Source: Trichoderma breve
Taxonomy: Eukaryota > Ascomycota > Sordariomycetes > Hypocreales > Hypocreaceae
DNA length: 64,000 nucleotides
Direction of reading: 5' to 3'
NCBI RefSeq assembly: GCF_028502605.1
Contig: NC_079235.1
Location: 4,154,001-4,218,000 of the forward strand
In this document: piece by piece, positions 53,184-64,000 of the stretch
How positions within the stretch are numbered: position 1 is the first letter of the stretch
Layout: every line of letters begins with the position of its first letter
The notes under the pieces: generated by a model
Told to the model about the DNA's origin: nothing
Databases searched by the model: none
What the model saw: the letters and a program-made list of their open reading frames with translations, nothing else
Program-made: the position numbers and the translations under genes

Positions 53184-55785
53184 CTTGCTACCAATGAAGC
53201 TGTTTTTGTGAATAAAAGCTTCGATTTGGAGAAGAAGATGGACATCAAACTGTGCAAAATTGCCTTGCGTAGGTGGTGGTCATGGAGAGGTTGATAGGCA
53301 AACAAGAAGATGAAATGCGCATCCCGGGACTTGGAAATACAAATGGCCCGAAGGTCGGGGAGCTGCTGCCAGGGCTCCTTCCTTCTTCCCATCTACCCTA
53401 TTGCTTCTAATGCCAAACTTACAAACGGAAGTCAATAAAGGATAAATATTGTGCCGTTTGGGCGGTGAATTCTGCAGTTCCCTTTTGTGTCCTGGTGGTG
53501 GCATTGTGTGGCAGCTGGCAGAATATTTTCCCAATGGTGACAGCTGTACAAGTTTTGACACGGCCAACCACCTCCGTCTCTAGTGTTAGAGTAAATATGA
53601 GCCCTTAAAACTCATACCTACCTAGTAGTAGTTAGAGTTATAATTGCAAGGTATGTGCTCGTTGGTTTTTGCATATTTTGCCCATATAGATGTCGTGGAG
53701 ATGTGCTCGAGGTCTCCTTCACACACTCCAGGGAACCACTAGTCAACATCTATCAGCCATTGTTTTTCATCATAACGGGGTGAATTTCTGAATACTGGAT
53801 ACTGTGCTTCTCCAAAAGTCTCCTGAACTCTCTCAATTCTGACTGGATGTCGTTTATTGGTTGTTGGCAGGTGAGTGGTAACTTGCCTTGCAGCATGTTG
53901 CTGAATCGTCCTCACGATGGGTATTAACCTAGTCTCGTGCCTTACATAAAATAATCCACACGAGATATGAAGCTTGGATACGATTTCATTCGTAACAATG
54001 CTCATTCATGACTAAACCTTCTCGAATTCGCCGTATGTTGCTTCCGCATATCGGAGATAGTCTACGGAAATACCGTACCAATTATAAACGTGTAACTACT
54101 AACGCTGGATTGCCAATATCAACTAATAATGGAATCAACATGTGAATAGAATACGAACAAGGCCATCCAAGGTAGAGTTCTGCGTAGCCTATATGAGTCC
54201 GTTGTCGAAGTGCCCACTCTGGATGATACTCAAAAGCATCACGCATCGAGATGAAGCCGCAATCGAGGCCGAAGCCGAAATTGAGGCCGAACCCGAGGAA
54301 ACTCACTTCGGAACCGACTCTTCCACTCTTGTTATTCGTCACATGCCAGAATGAACTACCAGAACAAGTAACTACCAGAATAAGTAATCTTAGCCTCAAG
54401 AGGGATGGTTCCACATGCATGAAAAGCCATAGTTCCACATTCCTTCAGACGAAATGTAAAGGGTCATGTATCATAGTAGGAAATGCTGCCTCAACTGAAG
54501 ATCAGATCATGATTGTGAACAATACCTATACGGTCTGGTATGTAAACGGAACTTGATCACTGCTGGTATTCATGTTTGGTCCACTTACACCAGTGTAGTT
54601 GAATCTACGGAGCACTCCGTAAGAACTCGTAAATACTAATGCAGCCATCAGGGTTGGCGCCAGTGATATACCGACGCCCTGTTGTCAAGCAACTCGGCAT
54701 CCACGCACCTTGCACATCATATCCATATCCAACCATACAATCACTAAGCAATACGGCACCAGTATCCGATCCAACCCACCATTGACTCACCTCAACCACA
54801 TGTATCCAATCGCCTCAAAGCCTACATCTCAACCCAACTCAATAAGTTCCAAAGAGCTTCCATTTCACCCCAATTCAAACTACCCCAACTCATCTTATTT
54901 ACCCCAATAGTTTATGACTAATAGCGCATCACCACCTTGTCCACCAATCGTCAGTCTGCTTCCATGCCTCGCCCCACACATACTTGAGAAATCTTCTATC
55001 GAAACTCGTCCATTGCCCGGCTAATTCCCACCGGTAGGATTGAACGGTGCCCCTGCTTGGCAGCAAATGACCTGCATATTGATTGCGCCTTCACACGGCT
55101 TCTTGATCACATCGGCTATATGATAACACATGGCAATACGTATACCACCGGGCAATGATGACGGGTTTCCTATGTTGTTGTGTCTTATAGTAATAGTAAC
55201 GAGTAATTCTGATAGTATGTAATAACAATCCAGACATCTCTACAGTACAATACTTATGGAGGTGACATCTTTCTTCACCTCCCGGTCCCGCATCGCGGAC
55301 CTCGGCCATCGAATCTAAGCCGGTGCCTATCCGGAAAGGCCCACTTGTTACGGAGAAGGGCAATTTTCTGCCGTAACAGAGTGGGAATCAGACATGGGGT
55401 GTCATCGAAGGAGGGATCGAAAAAAAAAAAGTTCGGCCGTATTGTGTGTTGGTCTTCAAATACCCTGGTGCTGCTCACCGTCCTGCGCTCTGGTCGCTTG
55501 TTTTTCTTCTCCTTTTCTTGAGTGTGTTGATGCATGGCGATGAGGGCCTCTTTGATGGTTCCTTCCTTTCTTTATCTATCTTTTAACTGAGAATTGGTTT
55601 ATTTTATGCTGTCACGATCGTACATGTTATATGATTTTCATAGAAGAGACAAAGCGTATCATTTATAACGTGTAACCCTTTCTCGTATCGCCGACGGAGA
55701 CTTGGGAGCCATCATCTCACACCGGTTTACCTATCACAACGCCATCTGCTCATCACACTATCGCTTTCTCATTAAAGGATTCACA
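53184..55785. other. long intergenic region
   Basis: About 2.6 kb with no supported gene. A short plus-strand frame near 54142-54354 has an EAEAEIEAE repeat but no other protein character. The right end is the promoter of the MFS gene. Confidence 0.5.
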
Positions 55786-57655
55786 ATGTCTTCTATACCC
55801 GATCCCGAAAAGGGAGAGTGCTCACCTACATCTTCCCCTCCATCCATCCATTCCTCCACCGACAGCATCACCACTGCGCAATCAGAAGAACAAGACTTTG
55901 ACAACGAAAAGAAGACGGTCCGCAATCAAATTCTCGAGGACAATCCTGAGCCTCATCATGACGCTCTTGTCCCAACCGTCAGCTTAGCAACGGCAGCGCA
56001 GCCCACGGGCGACGCAGCTGGACAAGAAGCTGGCCGCTCCCGGTCTAGGGCTTCAACTACGCGATCAAGGACTCTCAACGTCATTCCTCGCTCTCAGCGC
56101 CGTGGGCTTCTGGGCCGTTTTGCTGTTGTGCCCGAGGTTGACCGTCCTTATGATTACAAGAACTCGACCAAATGGGGCATCACTTTGACTATTGCTGTGG
56201 CAACTGCTGCTGCTCCTCTCGGTTCCTCCATCTTTTACCGTACGCAAATACCAATATCCATGATCAAATCAGAAAGTTGAGCTAACGAATTACAGCTGCT
56301 CTCCCTGAGATGACCAAAAGTCTCAACACCACCGAAGACATTGCCAACCTCTCTGTCGCCCTTTACATGATCTCCATGTCCATCTTTCCCCTCTGGTGGT
56401 CGTCCTTCTCAGAGCAATTCGGCCGCCGCTCAATCTACATCATCTCCTTTGCCCTCTTTCTCATCTTTGCTATTCTCTCCGCCGTTTCCACCAACATCGC
56501 CATGCTCATCGTCTTCCGTATCTTCACTGGCGGTGCTTCCGCCTCTGTCCAAGCGGTTGGTGCCGGCACCATTGCCGACATCTGGGAGTCTCATGAGCGA
56601 GGCCGTGCTATGAGCATGTTTTATCTTGGACCGCTGCTTGCACCCCTGATTGCACCCATCGTTGGAGGTGCTCTGGCCCAGGCATGGGGATGGAAGGCGA
56701 CCATGTGGTTTCTTGCAATTTACGGGGTCGTCATCTTGGCCATGTTAATCTTCTTCCTTCCTGAGACGCTGGCACGAAAGAAGGTTGAGGTACCCGTTGA
56801 GGAACCCGCTCCTGAATCGATCCGTCGCATGACGACCACTGAGTCTGCCAAAGTTCAGACCAGGAAACTCGCTGCGAGCGCCAAACAGGTATTTATTGAT
56901 CCCCTCAAGGTGCTCCTCTTTCTCCGATTCCCTCCGGTATTCATCACTGTCTTTACCGCTGCCATTGCTTTTGGTGCCCTATTCATCTCCAACATTTCTA
57001 TCCAGCAAAAGTTCTCGCAGCCTCCTTACAACTATAGCGAGATCATCGTTGGCTTGCTCTACCTCCCTGCGGGCTTGGGCTACTTCATCGCCTCCCTCTT
57101 TGGAGGCAGATGGATCGACAAGATCATGGCTAGACAGGCCATTAAAGCAAATCGATATGACGAAAATGGCAAGCTTATCTACTTGCCTGAGGATCGTTTC
57201 AGGGAGAACATGTGGCTGGCTAATACCATGTACCCTATTGGATTGTTGATTTACGGCTGGACGCTCAACTATGGTGTCATTTTCATTGTTCCTGCAATTG
57301 GCAGCTTCATCTTTGGCGCGTCATCCATGCTCGTCTTTGTAAGATTTCTCTTTTCCCCTCTAAATCCCAAATCGAAAAATTAACCTCATCATAGTCTGCT
57401 GCCACCACCATGCTCACGGAATTCGTGCGCAAGAAGAGCTCTGCCGGCGTTGCAGTCAACAATTTTGTTCGCAACATTCTCAGCTGCGTCGGCGTCATTG
57501 TCGCGGCTCCGTGGATTGACGCAATTGGTGTGGGATGGGTGTTCACCACTGTGGCTTTGTTTTGTATGATTGCCGGTTACATTGGCATTTGGACGTTGAG
57601 GAGGAATGCGCCTGAGTGGAGGAAACAGATGGATGAGGCGTTGAAGAACATATAA
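55786..57655 (+). CDS. MFS transporter, DHA1 family (Qdr/Dtr1-like)
   Basis: Three exons, 55786..56239, 56296..57338 and 57395..57655, 1758 nt, 585 aa. The first 130 residues are hydrophilic, Ser/Thr-rich and cytosolic, followed by RPYDYKNSTKWGITLTIAVA. TM1-6 include SSIFYPALPEMTKSL, SEQFGRRSIYI (motif A-like), FRIFTGGASASVQAVGAGTIAD and GPLLAPLIAPIVGGALAQAWGW (motif C of drug/H+ antiporters). A central loop with Arg/Thr-rich RRMTTTESAKV precedes TM7-12. The group includes yeast Qdr and Dtr1 proteins, which export drugs, polyamines, organic acids or bisformyl dityrosine; substrate is not predictable here. Introns are 56 nt each. It converges with a PLP enzyme 178 bp away. Confidence 0.93.
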
Positions 57656-57833
57656 TGAGTTTATGATACCCTAATTTGCAGTTGTTGATATTCATTTCAA
57701 GCGCTCTGTCTTGCTCTCTAGATTTCAAGTATGCTTATATGTGTTAAAAGAGATGAGGTTCATAACTTCATCACATCGTGCTGGAACTTTCGAAGCTATA
57801 CCCTCCTCCTTTGTCATCGGAGTTGTCCCTCTC

Positions 57834-59140
57834 TTATTTCTCTCCAGCGAGCAACTTTCCAAGTGAATCAACGGCAACATTTCCACCACTAAACACAAGG
57901 CCCAAGTCCCATCCCTCTACGCCACCCTCCTTTTCCGCAAGCGCTCTGAAATCTTCGTCAAACAGCGCAACAGCCAGCGGAACACACGCGCTCGGCTCAA
58001 CCACTAGCTTCATCCGCTCATATACAAGCCTCATCGCCTTGAGAATCTCTTCATCCGTCACGCTAAACATGCCGCTCACGAGACGCCGCTCGTAAATGAC
58101 GCTCCAAGGGTGCACGCCCAACGGTGTTCGCAGTCCGTCGGCAACAGTGAGCGAAGACACGGCTGGGACACGTTCGCCCGACTCATATCCTCGCTTGGCA
58201 TCGTCGGCTCCCTGGAATGAAGGCTCGGCTCCGAAGACGCGGATGCCGGTGCCCTCGCAACTCAAGGCCACGCCAGAGAGCATACCTCCGCCGCCACAGG
58301 GAGTGATGATGGCGTCGAGGCCCTGCACGTTGCCCTTTTTCTTGTTCGCCGAGGCGGCATATACGCCCCTCAAGGTCTGTCCGGCAGAATTCACCGAGGA
58401 GGCGATGCTGCTTTCCACCTGATCCTGGAGTTCCAGTCCGAGGGTTCCCTGGCCAAGCATGATGTCAGGGTGGTCATACGGGGGGACCAGTCGTGCACCG
58501 GTCTCGGCAATGACCTTTTCGGTGACGGCTTCACGCTCGACGCTGGTGCTCCCGCTGAAGACGACGTTGGCGCCATAGCCCTTTGTGGCATTAATTTTGG
58601 CCGGGATGGAGATTTCGGGCATGACGATGTGAGCCTTGATGCCGTTTTCCTTGGCTGCGAGGGCGAGGGCCTGCGCATGATTTCCTGTGGTTTAATGTCT
58701 GTAAGTAGCCGTTTTGAGCTGAATTAAGACATGATGGTTAAGGTGAATCTCATATTCAACACGAGGATGATAGTGAGACCAATTCAGGACATCTTCTTAC
58801 CAGAGCTATGCGTCACCACGCCCTTTTCCTTTCCGCCTCCCTCCAGCCATCCCGGCTCCTCAGTCAACTTGTGAAGCGCATAAAATGCCCCGCGCACTTT
58901 AAAGGCTCCGATGCGCTGCAAGTTCTCGCACTTGAACCACAATCTCAGGGTAGGTTTTGCGGGTGTCCTTCCGGCGAATCGAGTGCCCTCCAAGTCTTCA
59001 ACTGCCCTTGGTGTCGATGCAAGCTCGGAGAGCGTCTGATTGGTCACGACTGGGGTGCGATGGACGTGATTCTTGACGACTTTGTGCGCCCAGAAGACGG
59101 AGTCGCGGTTCAGGGGGAGAGTTGTCGATAAGGCGGCCAT
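57834..59140 (-). CDS. serine racemase / threonine dehydratase-like PLP enzyme (Sry1-like)
   Basis: Two exons, complement(57834..58684, 58801..59140), 1191 nt, 396 aa. Fold-type II PLP motifs are intact: KCENLQRIGAFKVRGA with Schiff-base K81, HSSG|NHAQALALAAK across the 116-nt intron, and the phosphate-binding glycine loop TPCGGGGMLSG (about 242-250). The C-terminus FSGGNVAVDSLGKLL matches serine racemase and Sry1. An extra segment (about 205-235, Ser/Lys-rich) extends the family length of roughly 330. Substrate could be L-serine, L-threonine or 3-hydroxyaspartate; the sequence does not decide. No ACT domain is present, which argues against biosynthetic threonine deaminase Ilv1. Confidence 0.87.
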
Positions 59141-61668
59141 TTTGGTGATGTATCAAGGCTCTTCTTGTTCTTTTTTGTCTCTTTGTCTCTTATAATTGCG
59201 GGGTTGATTGACTCTTGACACTCAACTGTCTACAACAAAAATGAGAGACAGAAATCACTCTTTTTTAATACAAAAACAAAAACAAAAATAAACAGAAGAT
59301 CCTCAACTAAAGAAAAAACTGCTGCCTTGATAAGCTTATCTCATCGCTCTTCTCGATGGCGTCAAGCAGTTCCCGCGCCTTGTGGTGATCCGAAAGGCGT
59401 CGAAGATTCCCCGCCCGCTAGGCTCCCGAACCGGGCTCTAGGGTAACGGCCGCAGCTTGAAAGTGTTCTAGAAGCCTCTCCAGGTGTCTCTGCTTTCCCC
59501 AGATTTTTGCTCCAACACACACAGTAGCCCTCAACAAGAATATTTCCACCTGTGAGATTCTGGGGATTGCCCTCATGCTGACTTGGACTCCAGCAACTAG
59601 AGAACGTGATCACTAATCACGTTGAATGGTTCTTATTCTCGGAACTTTACCGAATATTGATGCCTCAATGGTCCATGGTCACGCATAAACTTATCAGCAA
59701 GGCATCTACTTTTCTCTTCATCTTGAGTGTTAGGCAATTATTGACTGTCAGCCAAGGTATACGAATCTGCGTTACTATTTGACTTCTGCTTTCGCAACTG
59801 ACTTACGCGTACAAGCACTGTCGACGTACATCGCTTCCTCACTTGGACAATGGGCGCCTAAATCCAGGCAAGGCCCGATATCAGACCAGCAATGTCTCGG
59901 GTTCTAACCATGCCAACTCCAATAGTTCCAGGTTATGCATAAACCCTTTGCGGTATCGTTTGAGAACTTGGTTGCCATCTGGAGGGAATGAATCCTATTG
60001 CCCATCTCAGCTTGACTGGCCATCAAATCCATCATTTCAGCTTCGCAAGCATTACAGGCCAGCAGGCCAGGCAATGCATTAAACGTGGCTTGAGACAGCA
60101 ATTATGTGACCTGCAACGTAACTGGCCGCCTCAGAGCAGCCACAGACATGAGCGCACCGTGGACGGAGCACGTGCGGTTCCCCCACGATGCCAGAGTCTT
60201 TGAGATGTGATATGGCCACTACATGGTGGTGATGCAGTTTGATGAGTGGCCTGGCCTACGCCCAGTGATTGGGGGCCGTGTATTCCCTGCCCTGTCTCTG
60301 TCTGAAAATCCGGTCCCCTTGTTTTCTTTTTCTTTTCTTTTTCCTCAGCCGTTGAACATCAGCCGCCGCCCAGGAGATTTGACCGAGCTGCAAGCTGCTA
60401 CTTCTGGCATTGGGATGACTTCGCTTACTTTGAAATCACATTTCATTTACGGTAGAGCGCGCATCTCCCTCCTCCTAGGGGAGGGTGGTTATAGTAAAGA
60501 CGGTAGTACAGCGGCGAGCCTGATGGCGCCACCGCTGCCACAAACTCCAGATATCCAACGGCGAATACCGCCAGCTTGGAGCCGATAAAAGTGTCCGGGA
60601 TCTTGACTGGTCGCGGCTGACGCGAGGCATGGGCCAAAGCCTTGTCAAACGCCAAACCGTACAGACATGCGACCCTTGACCGATCCGGCAAATCAGCTTC
60701 ACAGAAGTTTCTGTTGGTTGCTAGTACGGAGATGCCTCCGTGCTGCCCCTCCCTCTCTCGGCGTGGATTCAATTTCTCGTTGTATTATGACCCGAGGGAG
60801 CGCACAGGTGACTTGAGCAGAGCGGGAGAAAGCTGGTGCAGAAAAAGCCTCCAAGCAAAGAGCAGCACCGGTTCTCTGCTGGCCACAAAGAAGTGATTTT
60901 GATTACATGAAGATATCGGTACAAGTCGCCATGCTACTTGGCGCCAAGTCTCTCAGCTTTGAAGCCTTTTCAGCTTGCCAGATTACCCTTTACGTCTCCG
61001 CGGAGCCAGAGGTCTAGCTTCCGTTCCCCCTCCCCTCTCAGCCTGGGCATAGATCTGGCAGCAGGGACTGACAGTTACGAACACATACTGGACAGAACAG
61101 ATGTCAAATACTATAGAGTTTCGTTGCGTTTCAATGCGAAACAGGTTGTGGTCCATTCAGACCCTTGGCTGGTCATCGGGCCTCGTTCCGTTCCTCAGCC
61201 CGTAACCGTTGGGATTAGCATCCTTCACCTATCTCTGTTATGGGACTGACAAGGTGTCTGCCTATACAGATGTATTACTACAACGGCAACGCTTAGTGAC
61301 ACGGAACCAGTCGGCCGGTTTCCCTCAAGATCCCTCGACCTGTTGTGTTGCGGACGCTTCATTGGCCACAGTGGTACACTAGTGCATCCATCGGCCTGGG
61401 ATGTTGGGGACAATGAGTATATTAAGAGGAGGCTGGAGCCGGAAAAGCACCCGCCGACATCCCTTGGACTGAGCTGGACTCTTCCGTACCTATCGGCTCT
61501 CCGCAGTGCCTGGCCTTTGAAAGGCATGGCGAGATTGCAGTCTCCATTTCGGGTCTCTTTTTCGCGTCCACCTGCCGTTTCCCTGACTTGCAAGCTGAAT
61601 GAGGCTTCCAGCCACTTTTCTCCCTGCCGACAGAAAACTCGATTAAGGGACGTTGTACGCCGCTTGTC

Positions 61669-61804
61669 GAGAAAAAGATCGAGAGAACAGGACGAGGAAA
61701 GGAACGAGGAAAAATCAATAGAAAGGAGAGACAAAGAAAAAGGAAAGAAAAAAAGAAGAAAGAGAAAGAGAATTGGGCCGAGATAAAAAAAAGAAAAGAA
61801 GAAT
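61669..61804. repeat. purine-rich tract
   Basis: Almost pure A/G over about 130 bp, non-periodic. On the minus strand this is a CT-rich tract of the type found just upstream of fungal transcription starts, so it may mark a leftward promoter with no recognised gene, or simply be low complexity. Confidence 0.8.
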
Positions 61805-62140
61805 TAATGAGTCGATTCGGGATTGGTTGATTTACGCACCCCCCACGCCCGTTTTGCGTTCTTCCAGGGGTCCGGTGGCTGTCCTTTTTGGAGCTGAGCC
61901 GGGGGTGTGTTGACAACTGGGCAGATAAAACCTAGCAGCGTTTTTCCGGGGATTGAGAACGGAGGGGGAGTGTGCATCGGTATGTCAATGCGACGTTGTG
62001 ATTTCCATACTGGCTGATCCTTGCATCAGTTCCCGGGTTCCTGGGAAAGGCGTGTGGTTCGCGGACCGGGCAACATGGTCTGCGGGCTTGATGGACTAAA
62101 CATTGTCTCTCTGCCGCGTTTTATTCGGACCCAGTGATTT

Positions 62141-62150
62141 ATTTAAAAAT
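62141..62150 (+). promoter_or_regulatory. TATA-like element
   Basis: ATTTAAAAAT about 116 bp before the ATG of the orphan gene, consistent with a short leader. Confidence 0.35.
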
Positions 62151-62265
62151 AGGGGATGGAAGGCCGGGAAGAGATTCCTTCAGATCTCCATATTCCTTAT
62201 CAAGAGTTTCTCAAGCTCGAGACTGGACTTGCACTCTTGAACCGTCCATCTACACTTTGTTCAAC

Positions 62266-63206
62266 ATGGAGAACCAGACGCCGCAAGATGGCCAGCCCAG
62301 CCGTGACAGCAGCATTAGCTTGGAAGATGACATTGCGCTGTCTCCGAGGTGAGTTTGTGTCTCCGACGTTTAATTTTTACTGGATGTCGTTTCTAACTAT
62401 ATCCTGGCAAACTAGCCAAAGCAGATCCGATCTTTACACTACACGCCATCCACACAGAGAGGTGTATGGCCCTGTGACTTCGGGGCCATTCTTGATGATG
62501 CCACTCGATTTGCCTAACATGTACGCTGCAGAGGACCCATCTGCAGGTACGCAGCCCTCAGATGAGAGCGACTCCTCCTTGCTTTTCGGACGCCGTCTCG
62601 AACGCTACTTGGCGGAAGAGCATTATCACGAACGGATTGGGCGGCATCCCTTGGCAGTGAACAAGGCGACTGTTAAGAGGTACCTCCCCGAAATTATACA
62701 GAACGTGGACAACGATGCGTCTCAAGCGGAGGCTACTCAAGGCGCAACAACAGACTGTGATGAGAGAGACTGTCGGGGATCGACTACCACTTTGACTTCT
62801 ACGACTTCTGATTCTTCGCCGGAACCTATCAGAGCACACAATAATAACGACGCGGCCACGGTGCTGCTTCCTCTAATAACATCTTTCTCAAGCTATGACA
62901 TGATTCCAAGGTTTTTGGAACCAGACGAGACCGACGCGGCTCTCGTCAAGCCGAAACACGGACAGACTAGCAGTGAGTCCCATCTACTAGGTTCAGGTAT
63001 TTGTGAAGAGGACCTTGAAGTGGGACACATCCTGATGTACGTATACAAATAGGCTCGTCGACACCCATCCATCACTAACGGTCAATGAATGTAGGCAACA
63101 TCGTCGGATGAAACATCAGGAGAAACATGACAAGTGGCGCGTGGGGAAGCATCATCGCGTTAAAAAGTCGATTCGTTTGCGAAAGAGACCGGAAGAGTTG
63201 AAGTGA
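62266..63206 (+). CDS. orphan 271-aa protein with basic C-terminus
   Basis: Three exons, 62266..62348, 62416..63036 and 63095..63206, 816 nt, 271 aa. I do not recognise it. The N-terminus MENQTPQDGQPSRDSSISL is polar; the middle includes VYGPVTSGPFLMMPLDLPNMY, LFGRRLERYLAEEHYHERIG and a Thr/Ser-rich stretch; the last exon is strongly basic (HRRMKHQEKHDKWRVGKHHR, then KKSIRLRKRPEELK) and looks like a nuclear-localising or nucleic-acid-binding tail. Intron ends are GTGAGT/ACTAG and GTACGT/GTAG, and both joins keep the frame, which supports a real gene rather than chance frames. No neighbour hints at its job. Confidence 0.6.
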
Positions 63207-63502
63207 TGTAAGGGGGCTGTCTCATCGGTGCCATTCCATATCAGCAAAGCGTTGGGAATTGTAACTCTACACACACATTGGTATGCAAAAGGCGTTGGAA
63301 TAATTAGAGGTTAATGCATGGATATGATAATGGTAGCGACGGAGGATTTCTCAGGGCTAAATTGTATTCGTTTAAAGATGGCCTACTTCAGTTCAAGTCA
63401 ACTCGTGACTATGTCTCATTGCCCAATATCATTAAATGCCATTCATTATCCATCTCAATCACGGCGAGATGAATAATATACACACTCTCATCAACACCAG
63501 CA

Positions 63503-64000
63503 TCACACCAACTTCCTCACCCTCGCAACCTCCTTCCCATCCACACTCACAATCCTCACTCCCTTCCCCTCAACCGTCTTCTTCCCCTCCGCCTCCCAAA
63601 TCTCCCTCATCACAGGCCTCGTCCCCTCTTCCACGATGTACGTCCTATACCCTTCCTCCGCCGCCGACTCCGCCGTCGCCCGTACGCAATAATCCGCCGC
63701 CAGTCCAACCACAAACACATCCGTCACGCCCTCCTCCTTCAACCTCGCCCCCAACCCACTCACGCTCACCCTCATAGGATCGTAAAACGCAGAGTACATT
63801 TCCACTCTTGCATCCATCCCTTTATCCACAACGACATCAATTTTCTCTGCGTCTAGTTCTGGAACGAGGTCTGCACCGGTTGTTCCTTGCACGCAGTGCG
63901 TTGGCCAGAGGAGTGTCGTGTCGCTCTTTGTTGGGTCGGTGGGGTGGATGATTGTGTGGTATGATTTCAGGGGGATTGCGCCGGGATGGTTTTCTGCAAA
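63503..64000 (-). CDS. PNC1: nicotinamidase (isochorismatase-like hydrolase), 3' part only
   Basis: The right edge of the window cuts the gene; the visible 165 codons run in one frame from 64000 to the stop at 63503. They include HPGAIPLKSYHTIIHP-type sequence, TLLWPTHCVQGTTGADL, IDVVVDKGMD and YSAFYDP, then VVGLAADYCVRATA with the catalytic Cys and AEEGYRTYIVEEGTRPV. These are the marks of eukaryotic nicotinamidase, which turns nicotinamide into nicotinic acid in the NAD+ salvage pathway. The catalytic Asp and the N-terminal metal ligands lie outside the window. Several unspecified residues before the visible part are lost, so gene start and introns cannot be given. Confidence 0.9.
   Translation of the reverse strand, partial: FAENHPGAIPLKSYHTIIHPTDPTKSDTTLLWPTHCVQGTTGADLVPELDAEKIDVVVDKGMDARVEMYSAFYDPMRVSVSGLGARLKEEGVTDVFVVGLAADYCVRATAESAAEEGYRTYIVEEGTRPVMREIWEAEGKKTVEGKGVRIVSVDGKEVARVRKLV

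Larger units (their letters stand above)
59141..62265. other. long intergenic region (3.1 kb)
   Basis: No gene supported on either strand. Features are a 136-bp purine tract at 61669-61804 and the TATA-like element of the following gene at its right end. Confidence 0.5.

Noticed and set aside
55021..55080. Possible tRNA B-box (GTTCAATCC on the minus strand)
   Set aside because: The flanking bases cannot form a T-arm, and no A-box at a suitable distance was found.
59395..59460. GGTTCGGG-containing stretch checked as a tRNA
   Set aside because: Does not match the B-box consensus and no cloverleaf could be drawn.
60223..61249. Several 80-120 codon frames in the 3.1-kb gap
   Set aside because: No conserved motifs and mutually overlapping on both strands.
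63436..63777. Pro/Ser-rich plus-strand frame at the right edge
   Set aside because: Antisense shadow of the nicotinamidase gene.

Overview
The window is nuclear DNA of a filamentous ascomycete. The evidence is short introns (about 53 to 210 nt, mostly 55 to 75) with GTRNGT donors and CTRAC-like branch sites, monocistronic genes on both strands, pyrimidine-rich start regions, and fungus-only families (DUF3468 regulators, EsdC, Csc1/Rsn1 channels, Zn2Cys6 fingers). Protein style and promoter texture suggest Sordariomycetes, Hypocreales, perhaps Trichoderma-like; the genus is a guess. I support 26 protein-coding genes, one of them cut by the right edge. I found no tRNA, rRNA, CRISPR array or intact transposon by eye. 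Exon joins were worked out by hand and checked by reading frame: each spliced model sums to a multiple of three.

Left part (0.6-13 kb). A mitochondrial ribosomal protein (mL40-like) is followed by a more accessory-looking stretch: a DUF3468 regulator-like protein, a short-chain dehydrogenase/reductase and a C-terminally membrane-anchored protein, all on the minus strand. Then comes an intronless 1639-residue gene (7923-12842). It joins an RS-rich region, a trypsin-fold protease-like segment with Cys in place of the nucleophile Ser, a La-motif, two equally spaced CRDP/C2H2 zinc modules plus a classical C2H2 finger, a GATA-spaced CxxC pair and a canonical Zn2Cys6 finger. It is the most unusual object in the window.

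Middle (13-42 kb) is mostly conserved housekeeping: a Ted1/Cdc1-type metallophosphoesterase (GPI-anchor processing in the ER), a small secreted Cys-rich protein, TIM50 (mitochondrial import), an F-box-like protein, VTA1 (ESCRT-III/Vps4 cofactor) divergent from an HDEL-retained protein disulfide isomerase, RRP41/SKI6 (exosome), a Csc1/Rsn1 osmosensitive channel, an orphan 197-aa protein, an EsdC-like glycogen-binding-domain protein, SmF (spliceosome), a BTB protein and an HD-domain hydrolase.

Right part (42-64 kb) is looser, with gene-free stretches of 2.6 to 3.9 kb. It holds a small F-box protein, a GPI-anchored Cys-rich surface protein, PRO2 (proline synthesis), a second BTB protein, a DHA1 drug/polyamine-type MFS transporter convergent with a serine racemase/threonine dehydratase-like PLP enzyme, an orphan 271-aa protein and the 3' part of a nicotinamidase. 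The genes do not form one pathway. Local links are the bidirectional VTA1/PDI promoter, which carries an unfolded-protein-response core motif, and possibly the regulator-like/SDR pair at 2-5 kb.
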